A stretch of 64,000 nt of DNA from Phoma sp. XZ068 (lineage: Eukaryota > Ascomycota > Dothideomycetes > Pleosporales > Didymellaceae), in the NCBI GenBank assembly GCA_004835665.1, contig RBKR01000019.1, forward strand, positions 62,001-126,000, in the 5' to 3' direction. Below, piece by piece: positions 44,336-55,301 of this stretch. A program made the translations under genes and the position numbers. The notes beneath the pieces were generated by a model, which did no database searches, was not told where the DNA came from, and saw only the letters and a program-made list of their open reading frames with translations. The first letter of the stretch is position 1; each line of letters opens with the position of its first letter.

Positions 44336-47300
44336 CTATTGCGCACCCTCATCCCCATCCACAGCCGGAGGCACATCGTTCGTGACCACCGGCCCCGGCA
44401 TCGTGAACCACGGGAACGCATCCGCAACACTATCCAAGGTACTCGGATCGACCGTGACAGGCGCCTCGGGGATGGTAACGCCGGCTTCCGCCTGGTCTGC
44501 GGCTTCTTGGAGTGGGTTCGTTGCGTCGCTTGGCTCAGAGCCATCATCCTGCAGAACTTCGTCGACGGAAGGGGGTTCAAGGAAGGTGGGGTGATTGATA
44601 ATCTCGCTGACCAGCTCGCCGAGCGTCTTGTCCTCGTAGGGAAGTAGGTCTACTGGCGGGTCTGTGTCGTTCGTTGCCGGTTCTGTGGCGTTCGGAAGAG
44701 GGTACGGCGCCTCGGTTGACGAGTTGGAGGGGTATGGGCCTGTGAAGTTGTCGGGCAGTGGGTAAGGAATGAGGGGGTGCGACTGTCCTGGACGAGGGCG
44801 GCGGCCGCTGGCGTCTGGGGCTTCGACAGGCGCGCTGTCGTCCGAGTTGTCGAACTCATGGTAGATGTTGTGAGAAGGACCGGAGGAGGTGATGGCGTCG
44901 AGCGCTTCGTTTGCAATGCACTCTTCGTATTGCTCTTGTTGTTTTGCGAAGTTTTGAAGATACACATCGTGTGCGGCGATCTCTTCGGCGGTGTGATTGC
45001 AGCCTCCCCAGCAGGAATTGAACCCAACTTGTGGAATGGGCTCGACGCAGGATGAGGAAAGGATGGGGAAATCTTCACCGGGGTAGATTGGAGAATCCAA
45101 GTCATCGGTGGGGTCGATTGAATCGATGGAGATAACAAGGATCGGATCGTCAGAAGTATTAGGTTCTCCTACCGTATCAGGTCCGTCGCCGACCCAGATT
45201 GGCCCATTAGGTCCCTCGATATAACCAGGCAGTAACGTTGGGATGGGTGGTGGTGCGAAGATTTGCGGGGGGAACGTGTAATGCCCATCTAGATCCGGGA
45301 TCTCAAAGTCCGGGAAGTCGAAGTTTGGGGGCTTGTCAGAAGGCGGAGCAAGGATCATGTCGTTCAAGAGGTTCCAGTCGGTATCAAGATCTCCATTGAA
45401 GAAGGGAGGGTCCACTAATGGAAGAGTCTGCGGCTCAGGCTCGGTCTCAGGCTCGGTCGCAGGCTCATCCTCAATCTTAGGCTCTGTCGCGAGAGGGCCA
45501 AGCTCAGGCTCGTCGCCATAAATGTTGAAGGGGTCGCCGAATACCTTCCAAAAGCCAGCAAACAAAGCGTCGAAGAAATTGATGCCGTCACCTGCATTGG
45601 CACTCGCCGGGCTCGTCACAGGGTCGACAAGCTGCCTCTTAGTCACCAAGCCCTGCACGAGTTGGGGAAACCACGCCCTGAAACCTTCATCAGCATCCGT
45701 GGCTTCACCGGACGCACTTATGGTGCCAATGCTGGGTCCAGGGTAGACTATAGGCATGGGTGAGTCATCGATAGCCATAACGGTGGTACGAAGGGCTCGT
45801 CTAGCGGGCCTGGGTACTGCACCTTCATCTGCGTTGTGTGTGTACTCTTCTTTAGAAGCTGCAGTGGAAGTGTAGGTGGATGCCAAGGGGTAGTACGGAA
45901 TGTTCACAGTTGATGCGGCAGCATACTTGACGAGTGAGGCCATGTTAGAGCTGAGCTCAACCATGCGACGGAGAAAGGCCTCGAATCGCTCCGCATCGGA
46001 CATTTCACTCCAACTCTTCTGCACGGGAGCAGCATCGGATGTCTGCGTAGAGGCTTCCGCAGATGCTTGTGTAGAGGCTTCCGCAGACGATGGTGTGGAA
46101 GCTTCCGCGGGTGAAGAGGCTTGCGCAGGTGCTGGTGAAGAGGCTTTAACAGGTGCTGGTGAAGGGGCTTGAACAGGTACTGGGGAGGAGGCTTGCACAG
46201 GTACTGGTCGGGCTTGCTGTTGATAGTATTCACGCTCATCACCGCGATGGAATTGTATCGGTGTACGTGGTGGGCCGTCTGCGCGCTTGTTGTATGATGC
46301 CCATCGCTTCTCGCGAGTTGTTCGCTTGTACGCGGAGTCTGGATCGGCATGGTACTGTGAGTCTTGAGTGTGATAGAGGTTTTTGTTGGAGTAGTCTGTT
46401 CCATCCTCGGGATATGGATCCAAATCCTCCTCGTTGTGGTAGTGGGAGCCTGCGGGGTAGTCGGTGGAGCCATGCTTGCAGTTCTTTGTATGGATGTGCG
46501 GTCGAATTGGATACTTTTGCTCATAGTCTTCGTCGTAAGAGGTTAGAGGCACTATGTTCCTGCGTTCTACGCTCCTACCGTACAATGACGCCAGGTACGC
46601 GTCAAGCTCCTCCTGCAGCTTCGGATTCTTTGGGTTTGAGTTCTTCGGATCAGGCCGAGGTGCATCCTCCTTTGGCTGTTGAGGCTGCTGCTGTTGCGCC
46701 GGTTGCTGCTGTTGCTGAGTTATGCGAGAACTACTGCCATAACACTCGGGATGCCATTGCCCGTCCCTAATCTTTGCTGAACAACCGCCCTGCTGTGGTT
46801 TACTCTGAGCTGGTGGAGTCCATTGACCACCACCCCCTCCTCCTCCAGAGTTACTCGGCGTTGCATCCTTGCTGCCAGCATTCTTGGACCCGCTTCCTGT
46901 GCACTGGCCTTTGGCAAAAGTCGGTTCCATTGAGGCATTGTCACCGTTACCAAAAACAACTTGTTTGCCAGGATTGTCGAAAATGACGTCGGTAACCTCT
47001 TGTGTCCTGCAGCTGTTGATATTGGCCAGGTTCGCAACAAAAAGGTCGGGATATTTTGACAATGCCTTTACGGCCGCGGCCTGGGAATCGCGCTTGTTCC
47101 TGCTTCTTTTGTTGGTGATGTCGACCACAGCACAGTTCATGTACATCTCTCGGTTGCCAATTCTGTTGAACCTGTATATTGTCAGACTGAGCCCGCCCTC
47201 CTCGACACGTTGAGAGGACTTCATAGCAAGGAATTCTCACCATGTCCAAGCCACAAGACACTTCTCCGCCGGTGGTATATCGCTTGGCACTCTAAAACTG

Positions 47301-47680
47301 TAGCTGTCATCCAAAGGACAACCGCCTATGAAGCTCTTGAAAACATGGAATTTCGACCCGCCATCGCAGCTCATGCTGATCTGACAACTGCCACCTCCAT
47401 GTGTTGCGCTTCCTCTCAACCTTATAGTTTGCTTGCTACCAGCTGCAAACGTTGCAACTGGAGTTAGTGGTGTGTTCAGGTGATAGCCTTTGCAGGGAAA
47501 GTTGCTGCCATCAGCGTTGAGCGGACTGAGAATGTTGTAGTCCTTGGGCTCGTTAAGCCGGTCTGCGTGTGGGTCTCTCAAGGGTGATGGCGATGACATT
47601 TGCATATGGGCAAGAGCGAGCGGAAGGGCGCTCAGCGCGCCGATGATAGAGAGCGGTGTCATGGTGGGTATGGCCAGCAT
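44336..47680 (-). CDS. AA11-type lytic polysaccharide monooxygenase with very long disordered tail
   Basis: Exons are 47680-47241 and 47171-44336 (intron 69 nt), giving 1091 aa; the ATG at 47662 is equally possible and gives an 18-residue signal peptide. Cleavage after LPLALA exposes His (HMQMSSPSPL), the first copper ligand. The second is in GSATHGGGSCQ. The block AWTWFNRIGNREMYMNCA, split by the intron, is characteristic of family AA11 (chitin-active LPMOs). The catalytic domain takes about 220 residues. The other ~850 are low complexity: Gly-rich, Gln-rich (QQQQQPAQQQQPQQ), a 24-nt repeat array encoding 8-residue units, then Pro/Asp/Glu/Thr-rich acidic sequence with scattered Cys-containing blocks (SSCVEPIPQVGFNSCWGGCN). 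No carbohydrate-binding module is recognisable. It should oxidise chitin-like polysaccharide outside the cell or in the cell wall. Confidence 0.9.
46046..46207. repeat. 24-bp coding minisatellite in the LPMO tail, about seven units
   Basis: Seven imperfect 24-nt units encode 8-residue repeats such as VPVQASSP, VPVQAPSP, APVKASSP, APAQASSP, AEASTPSS and AEASTQAS. The unit length is a multiple of three, so copy number can change without loss of frame. Confidence 0.85.
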
Positions 47681-48180
47681 ACACTGGAGTGCAGAGATGC
47701 GCGGAGAAGGGGACGGCGTGTTGGACTGTCATGGTGGTTATATGGGGACAAGCAAGGGATGGTGGCAAGTGGGCCAGTTGCGCGTCGAATTCCTGGTTGT
47801 CGCGTGGATCTGGTCAGGCCTGGCTAGTGGCCAGAAGGAACTTAGAAGAAGGACGAGGGGGATCGTGGCAAGGGAGCAGATACAGAAAAGTGATGGAAGG
47901 TGGCTTGAAAAAGGGAGATGTGCTGTGATAATGGCTTTTCTCCAGCCCCTGGACTCTGTCTCAGGAAAGACCAACGAGTCATCTCAGACATACTGATGTC
48001 GTCTCCGGTCAGTAAACAAGGCGCTTGCACCAAAGAATGAATCGAGTATGCTCGTGCAAATGCTGCAGCTTCCAGCTTCCTTGTCGCATTCCATTAGATA
48101 TTTGTGCGCCCTCAAAAGCTTCGCAAAGCTTGTAGCAGACCCAGTAACGCCTCGGAATGCAATGCCCGTGTCTCTCCCTC
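47681..48180. other. Intergenic, LPMO promoter and PGA2 3' flank
   Basis: No gene is supported. Confidence 0.5.
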
Positions 48181-48501
48181 TCATCTCAGAGTCGATCGCT
48201 GCGTCAGACCCTCATCGCCCGTCTTGGTCTTTTTGCCGCCACGGAAGTCGTTGGCTGACAGCTCGGTTCCCGCATCGAGACCAAGGTCCGCGGCCTCCTT
48301 GTCGGCGCGGCGCTTGCGGCTGCGCTCGGCGTGCGCGAGCAGGTAGGGGCGGACGAGCATGTATGCGCCCACGATGACAACGATGCGGAGCCAGCGCTGG
48401 GCCGTCATTTCCTCCCAGGACTTGACTGAGTTGTTGACGAGGCGGTCCTTCCATTCGACCAGATTGGCGACAAGCGCGTTCCAGGAGACTTCTTCGGCCA
48501 T
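48181..48501 (-). CDS. PGA2: Pga2-like small ER membrane trafficking protein
   Basis: A single exon of 106 aa. The N-terminus is a soluble helix (MAEEVSWNALVANLVEWKDRL). Next is one transmembrane segment, RWLRIVVIVGAYMLVRPYLL, whose IVGAYxLxRPYLL pattern matches the fungal Pga2 family. A basic charged tail (ERSRKRRADKEAADLG) completes it. Yeast Pga2 is an essential ER/nuclear-envelope protein affecting maturation of Gas1 and alkaline phosphatase. The last residues look ordinary; a small 3' exon cannot be excluded because relatives can be somewhat longer. It is divergent from MHF1. Confidence 0.72.
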   Translation of the reverse strand: MAEEVSWNALVANLVEWKDRLVNNSVKSWEEMTAQRWLRIVVIVGAYMLVRPYLLAHAERSRKRRADKEAADLGLDAGTELSANDFRGGKKTKTGDEGLTQRSTLR

Positions 48502-49039
48502 GGCTGCGGTGGTGGGGCGCTGAGCGGTTGATGTGAAGGTGTGGATGGGTTGGTCGGTCTGAGTTTATGGCTCGATTGGAAAGGAGATGTTGCAGTGCAG
48601 AGCCTGTGATGTCACAACAGACACGTTCTAAGGGCAGGCGTATGCGAGGGTGTTTGTATGCGGATGACACGAAGCAAGGGGAGGATGGATGTGCAAAAGT
48701 CCCAAGTTCATTTCACGCTTCGGCAGAATCGCGGGCGGTGAGAGGGCAAAGCATGGGAAGCCCGCTGGTGCAAATGTCTGTAGAGGGTGACTTGGAACAC
48801 CCTGGACAGTACCTTTGGCGAAGTGCTTGCGTTGAACATGCTTGAAATACGCATATAAGCTACAACCTTTCTAGGCAGTCCAAGCTCAGCATGTAAAGTC
48901 AATCGGTGCGAACACAGTGAATGCTCGCTGATTCAGCGCTCCGGCCTCCCCCGCTATTGGCTGTCCGCGACGCGTCGCGTCATCCAGCATCAACTAGCTA
49001 CATGGTCGCCTTCTCCGTGCACTTCAACAACCGAACACG
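48502..49039. other. Divergent promoter region, PGA2 and MHF1
   Basis: Contains a CpG-rich cluster with an ACGCGT box (listed separately). No gene is seen. Confidence 0.5.
48970..48975. promoter_or_regulatory. MluI cell-cycle box upstream of MHF1
   Basis: ACGCGT inside GCGACGCGTCGCGTC, 65 bp upstream of the MHF1 ATG. A candidate MBF site; inferred from sequence only. Confidence 0.5.
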
Positions 49040-49574
49040 ATGGCCTCTGTTGACGGCGAAGCTGCAGAGCGAGAAGAAGTGAGCAGATGGCATAGCCTCT
49101 AGGACTTGCTCCTGCTAACACTCCCTGCAATAGCGCCTCAAATCCGCCCTCTGGTACTCAATCGGCCAATTCGTCGATGATGCCCTCCTCGCAGATGACC
49201 TCAATGCCACACCACAATTCATTGGCGCCTTGACTGAGCTGGTATACACCCAGATAGGTATGCCTCTCACAGCTCGCCCACCTTGCTCCTCATACGGCAC
49301 CTACGCATCCGCTCAGAATGCAGCCTACTAACGCATCACAGCCAACACATCCCGCGACCTCGAGACCTTCTCCCGCCATGCTGGCCGCAAGGCAATCAGC
49401 ACAGACGACGTCATGCTGCTCACACGGCGCAACGAAGCTCTCGAAGACATCTTGCGGCAGGAGCTGGACCGCCTGAAAGCTGCTGAGGGTAGAGGAGAGC
49501 AACAACAAAACATTACAACAGGGAAGAAGAGAGGGAGACCTCCTGGCGGCGGCAAGGGAAAGGGCAGAGCATGA
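49040..49574 (+). CDS. MHF1: MHF1 / CENP-S histone-fold protein
   Basis: Exons are 49040-49078, 49134-49257 and 49342-49574 (introns 55 and 84 nt), giving 131 aa. The histone fold reads RLKSALWYSIGQFVDDALL, then TPQFIGALTELVYTQI and, across intron 2, ANTSRDLETFSRHAGRKAIS, TDDVMLLTRRNEAL, which is typical of CENP-S/MHF1. The partner is MHF2/CENP-X. Together they bind DNA, stimulate the FANCM/Mph1 helicase at stalled forks and join the inner kinetochore. The C-terminal tail KKRGRPPGGGKGKGRA contains an AT-hook core (RGRP), which could add minor-groove DNA binding. Exon 1 (39 nt) encodes only an acidic leader. All splice sites fit the consensus. Confidence 0.93.
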
Positions 49575-50321
49575 GTGGTGTGTGATCGTGCGAATGAGGC
49601 GGTGGAGGTTAGTAGGAGTTGTGGGGCGTTCTGCTTGGTATGATACCCGTGGGCATGCGTTGCCCATATGCAAGATCGAGTGCAACCACACTTGAAATAC
49701 AAATGAATAGCATGTACAACTAAACACACATTACGACTTGTAATTGTACTTATGCGCGTGCTGTCGCCTGCGAGTCACCTGTGTAATTCATGGTCAACAC
49801 TGACCACATAACACTTGTACGTCCTATCAAAATATATCAGTCCCGGCCTACAAATCCATTCTTGCACTTCGGAACTCCACACATCCTCCACTCTCACCGC
49901 TCACGTGCAATCTGCCGCGAGGGACCAAACCGCAAGCAGAAAGCGGGGCGCTTTGCCCCTCCAGAGCAACTACGCTAACGGCCATCGGCGAGCTCCTGCA
50001 CGCGACCTGGAACGCGCCGCGGCCTGGCACGACGATAACGATGATTTCCAGGCCGTCTCATTCGCTGGTCAGCTTCTTACGACTAAGAGCTGATCTTTGA
50101 AGGGTCCAGTGACCGTGCGGTTTGGGGTTGGATCGCGGCGTTCTCCACACGCTGCACGGAGCTGGTGCATGTAGCTCAGTAGATGTTGAATACCGCACCT
50201 TTTGCCTTCCTCTCAGCTTTTCGGCTAGTTCCTTTCTTCAGCTTCTGACTTCTGATACCCTCTCCTTCTTTCCCATTTTTACTCACCCCGTGTATATTTG
50301 TCGTTGTGGCGAGAGAGAATC
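49575..50321. other. Intergenic, xanthine dehydrogenase promoter
   Basis: Upstream of the purine-catabolism gene. I looked for the UaY-type TCGG-N6-CCGA site and did not find a perfect copy. No gene is seen. Confidence 0.5.
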
Positions 50322-53300
50322 ATGGCGCCCGGGCTTATCGAGACAGCAGCTGCGCCTGCGGTGCCGGTGGATGCGCTGCATCAGCTTCAAGAGGTCACGG
50401 CGGAGTTTGACGATACGCTGAGGTTCTACTTGAACGGCACAAAAGTTACGCTGGACAATGCGGATCCGGAAGTCACAGTGTTAGAGTATCTGAGAGGAAT
50501 CGGACTTACGGGCACGAAGTTGGGGTGTGCGGAGGGAGGATGTGGAGCTTGTACAGTGGTATGTATCGCCCTCCACTCTCACAGAAGCTCTGCCTAGAAC
50601 ACTCGATGCATGCTGGACGTCTGTAGGAATTGAGATTGAGGCTAACTTTCAAAGGTCGTCTCACAGTACAACCCCACAACGAAGAAGATATACCACGCCT
50701 CCGTAAACGCATGTCTAGCACCGCTGGTCAGTGTAGACGGCAAGCACGTCATAACAGTCGAAGGAATCGGCAATGTCAAGAGACCACACCCAGCCCAAGA
50801 GCGGATAGCAAAGGGCAATGGTAGCCAGTGCGGTTTCTGCACTCCAGGAATCGTCATGAGCTTGTACGCTCTCCTCCGCAACACCGACGCACCCACCGAA
50901 CACGATGTCGAGGAGGCCTTCGATGGAAATCTTTGCAGATGTACAGGATACAGGCCCATCTTGGATGCCGCACAGAGCTTCAGTGTCAAGACAGGGTGTG
51001 GCAAGGCGAAGGCCAACGGTGGAGGTGGTTGCTGCATGGAAAAGAATGGTGCAAATGGTGCATCCGGCGGATGCTGCAAGACCAACGGGGCCAACGGCGA
51101 TGACCAGCCCATCAAGCGGTTTACACCTCCCGGCTTCATTGAATACAAGCCCGACACAGAGCTGATCTTCCCGCCACAACTTCGCAGGCACGAGTTCAGG
51201 CCGCTAGCATTTGGCAACAAGAGGAAGAAGTGGTTCAGGCCAACGACATTGCAACAGCTTCTCGAAATCAAGAACGCATACCCTTCAGCGAAGCTTATCG
51301 GTGGATCTACAGAAACACAGATCGAGATCAAGTTCAAGGGCATGAACTACAGCGCCTCCGTGTTCGTTGGCGATATACCCGAGCTGCGGCAGTTCAGCTT
51401 CAATGATGACCATCTTGAGATTGGCGGAAACGTAGTGCTGACGGATCTCGAGCGGATATGTGAAGATGCTGTCGAGCATTATGGGGAGGATAGGGGACAG
51501 CCGTTCGCTACCATCCTGAAACAGATTCGCTATTTTGCTGGACGACAGATCAGAAATGTAGGCACGCCGGCGGGAAATCTTGCAACCGCCAGTCCCATCT
51601 CGGATCTTAATCCTGTCTTTGTTGCTACCAACGCGACGCTGGTAGCCAAGAGTCTGAAGGAGACAACGGAGATACCAATGTCGACATTCTTCAAGGGATA
51701 CAGACAAACCGCTCTGCCTCCTGACGCTGTCATTGCCGGTCTTAGGATCCCTGTGGCGAAAGCAAAGGGTGAATACATTCGTGCTTACAAACAGTCAAAA
51801 CGGAAGGATGATGACATTGCCATTGTCAATGCTGCGTTGAGGGTCGCGCTTGATGATGACGATACTGTTACGGATGTGAGCCTTGTCTATGGTGGTATGG
51901 CGCCTACAACCATTGTCGCGAAGAAGGCTACAGAGTTCCTCCAAGGGCGAAAGTTCACAGACCTTCAAACTTTAGAAGGTGTCATGGCCAAGCTCGAAGA
52001 AGACTTCGACTTGCGCTTTGGTGTACCTGGTGGCATGGCAACATACAGGAAGACGCTTGCCTTGGGTTTCTTCTACAAGTTCTACCACGAAGTGCTCGCT
52101 GGTCTGAACACTAAGGAAGCCGAGATTGATACACAAGCGATCGGCGAGATTGAGCGAGATATCAGCTCAGGTTGGAAAGATGGCAAGGCTGCTGAGGCTT
52201 ACAAGCAAAGCGAGGTTGGACAGACGAAGAACCATGTTGCTGCTATGCAACAAACCACAGGTGAAGCCCAATATACAGACGATATCCCTCTCCAGCGAAA
52301 CGAGCTGTACGGTTGCCTGGTCTTGTCAACGAAAGCTCACGCCAAGCTTGTCAGTGTCGACGCGGAAGCAGCTCTTGAACTACCAGGTGTTGCTGCTTAC
52401 GTAGACCACAAAGATCTGGCCACTCCAGAGTCGAATTGGTGGGGAGCGCCTTCCTGCGACGAACTCTTCTTCGCGGTCGATGAGGTTTTCACTGCAGGCC
52501 AGCCCATCGGAATGATCCTGGCAGACACAGCGAAGCATGCCGAACAGGCCGTTAGAGCCGTCAAGATCGAGTACGAGGAACTGCCAGCCATATTCACAAT
52601 TGAAGAAGCTATCCAGAACGACAGCTTCTTCCAGCACTTCCGTCACATCAAGAAGGGCGACGTAGAGAAAGCTTTCGAAGAAGCTGATCACGTCTTCACT
52701 GGAACAGCGCGCATGGGTGGTCAGGAGCACTTTTACCTCGAGACCCAAGCATGTGTGGCTGTACCCAAGCCCGAGTTTGGCGAGATGGAAGTCTTCAGCA
52801 GCACTCAGAATCCGGCAGAAACACAAGCATACGTCGCCAAGGTCCTTGGGGTTTCCGCGAACAAGATCAACGCTCGCGTCAAGCGCATGGGCGGTGGTTT
52901 TGGTGGCAAGGAAACACGATCGGTCCAACTCGCTGGTATTGTAGCAGTTGCAGCAAACAAAGTCCGGAGACCAGTTAGATGTATGCTCAACCGAGACGAG
53001 GACATCATGACCTCTGGTCAGCGTCACCCCTTCCTTGCTCGCTGGAAGGTTGCTGTGAACAAGGATGGCAAGCTCCAGGCTCTTGACGCAGATGTCTTCA
53101 ACAACGGGGGCTGGAGCCAAGATCTTTCCGGTGCTGTCGTTGAGCGCGCCCTCTCTCACATCGATGGTGTATACTCCATTCCCAATGTTCACGTCCGAGG
53201 AAGAGTAGCAAAGACAAATACCGTCTCCAACACTGCATTCCGTGGTTTCGGTGGACCTCAGGGCATGTTCATCTGTGAGACCTTCATGGAGGAGATCGCA

Positions 53301-54573
53301 GACCACCTCAACATCCCTGCTGAGAAACTGCGCGAGATCAACATGTATTCGCCTGAAACCAACATGATCACGCACTTCAACCAGGAGATCAAGGACTGGT
53401 ACGTTCCACTCATGTATAAGCAAGTCCAGGAAGAGTCGGAGTACTCTCGCAGGCGAACGGAGATCGAAGAGTTTAACAAAACTCACAAATGGAACAAACG
53501 CGGCCTTGCCATCGTTCCTACCAAGTTCGGTATTTCCTTCACCGCGCTGTTCCTCAATCAAGCCGGTGCACTTGTTCACATCTACCACGATGGATCGATT
53601 CTCGTCGCCCACGGTGGCACAGAGATGGGTCAAGGTCTACACACAAAAATGACTCAAATCGCCGCTGAAGCGCTGCAAGTACCGCTCGAAAATGTCTTCA
53701 TCAGCGACACATCAACCAATACGGTCGCGAACGCATCTTCCACCGCCGCATCAGCGTCGTCCGATCTCAACGGCTACGCAATCTACAATGCCTGCGAGCA
53801 GCTCAACGAACGTCTGAAGCCGTACCGCGAGAAGTTGGGCCCCGGCGCTACCATGAAAGACCTCGCTCACATGGCCTACTTCGATCGCTGCAACCTCAGC
53901 GCACAAGGCTTCTACAAGACCCCCGACATTGGCTACGTCTGGGGCGCCAACACAGGGCAGATGTTCTTCTACTTCACGCAAGGTGTCGCAGCTGCCGAAG
54001 TTGAAATCGACACGCTGACGGGCGACTGGACGACAAGACGCGCAGACATCAAGATGGATGTTGGTAGGAGTATCAACCCTGCCATCGACTATGGTCAGAT
54101 TGAGGGCGCATTTGTACAGGGTCAGGGACTGTTCACGACAGAGGAGAGTCTATGGCAGAGGAGTACGGGTGGCATTTTCACGAAGGGGCCTGGCAACTAC
54201 AAGATCCCGGGTTTCAGGGACATTCCGCAAGTCTTCAATGTCAGCCTGCTCAAGGACGTGCAATGGGAGAACCTGCGCACCATCCAGCGGTCGAGAGGTG
54301 TTGGTAAGTTCATCACTATTCCCATCATCTTGCGTTGAGATCTGTTGCTAACATTTATTAGGTGAGCCCCCGCTGTTCATGGGCAGCTGTGTTTTCTTCG
54401 CCATTCGCGATGCGTTGAAGGCGGCGCGAGCACAGTTTGGCGAGACGAGCGTGTTATGTTTGCAGAGTCCAGCGACACCAGAGAGGATTAGGATTTCTTG
54501 TGCGGATCCGATTCTGAAGAGGGCTTGGGTTGAGCCGAAGGAGGGTGAAAAGAGCTTCTTCATCAGTATCTAA
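50322..54573 (+). CDS. hxA: Xanthine dehydrogenase (purine hydroxylase I)
   Basis: Exons are 50322-50558, 50655-54303 and 54362-54573 (introns 96 and 58 nt), giving 1365 aa, full length. It oxidises hypoxanthine to xanthine and xanthine to urate with NAD+ in purine catabolism. Domains in order: the plant-type [2Fe-2S] cluster (LGCAEGGCGACTV), the second [2Fe-2S] cluster (SQCGFCTPG...NLCRCTGYRP), the FAD domain (KLIGGSTETQIEIKF), then the molybdopterin domain with MGGQEHFYLETQ, MGGGFGGKET, FRGFGGPQG, GGTEMGQGLHTK and the C-terminal Glu region SRGVGEPPLFMGS. Between the second cluster and the FAD domain is a Gly/Asn/Cys-rich linker with two CC pairs. The last intron splits the codon for Gly of GEPPLF. 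Confidence 0.97.
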
Positions 54574-55301
54574 GGGGTATTCATGTTGTGATGGGGTTGG
54601 AATTGAATCAGGATATATTACATTCTAAATGAAGCATCGTTATGACAAGAATTGTAGCATTGCGATGGAAGTTGTTGAGTGACCATCTTTAGCGCAAAGA
54701 TATCAAGGTAGGTGACTGGATATACAGCCATTATCCTCATATATCGACAGTGCCTAATGACACTTGTTCTCCTCTTCAAAATAGAGATCAAATCGTCGTG
54801 GTGTCTAAGAAACAAATAGTGAGCCGATTCTTTGCGCAAATTATATCGGGACAATCGACTGAATAAGCAGCCATCATCCTCGGACATGAATAAAGCCTAG
54901 TGGGAATTCTCTTCGAGATAGAAATAAGAACTTCGTGATACAGTCGTGATGTTGTGGCGATTGTTCCTGCCGCCAGGATGTCTCGCTTATCGTCAGATCG
55001 ATCGCGCCCGTTGATCTAACTCGATTCAAACTCAAACTTCAGTTAACATGACATCACCGTCTGTCGCGATGCGCTCAGAGCTCGACGCGTTTCTCATCCA
55101 ACATGGCCTGCAGAAGCAATCGCACGACTCCATACCCGCGTAACTCTGAGTGCGTATCATCTCCTTCTATCAGCAAACCTTGAGCTTTCTCCTTTGATGA
55201 TACGTTCTGTACAAAGGATATATCCTTGCGTTGCACATCAAACAGTACAGCGAGCGCCACTTGCCTTGCAGAGGTTTCGCGCAGTTCCTTATCTTTTCAC
55301 C
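54574..55301. other. Intergenic, UVE1 promoter
   Basis: AT-rich 3' flank of xanthine dehydrogenase, then the promoter of UVE1 with an ACGCGT box (listed separately). No gene is supported. Confidence 0.5.
55085..55090. promoter_or_regulatory. MluI cell-cycle box upstream of UVE1
   Basis: ACGCGT, 217 bp upstream of the UVE1 ATG. A candidate MBF site; inferred. Confidence 0.4.

Noticed and set aside
49290..49727. 145-codon frame opposite MHF1
   Set aside because: Antisense to the conserved histone fold; no family resemblance.
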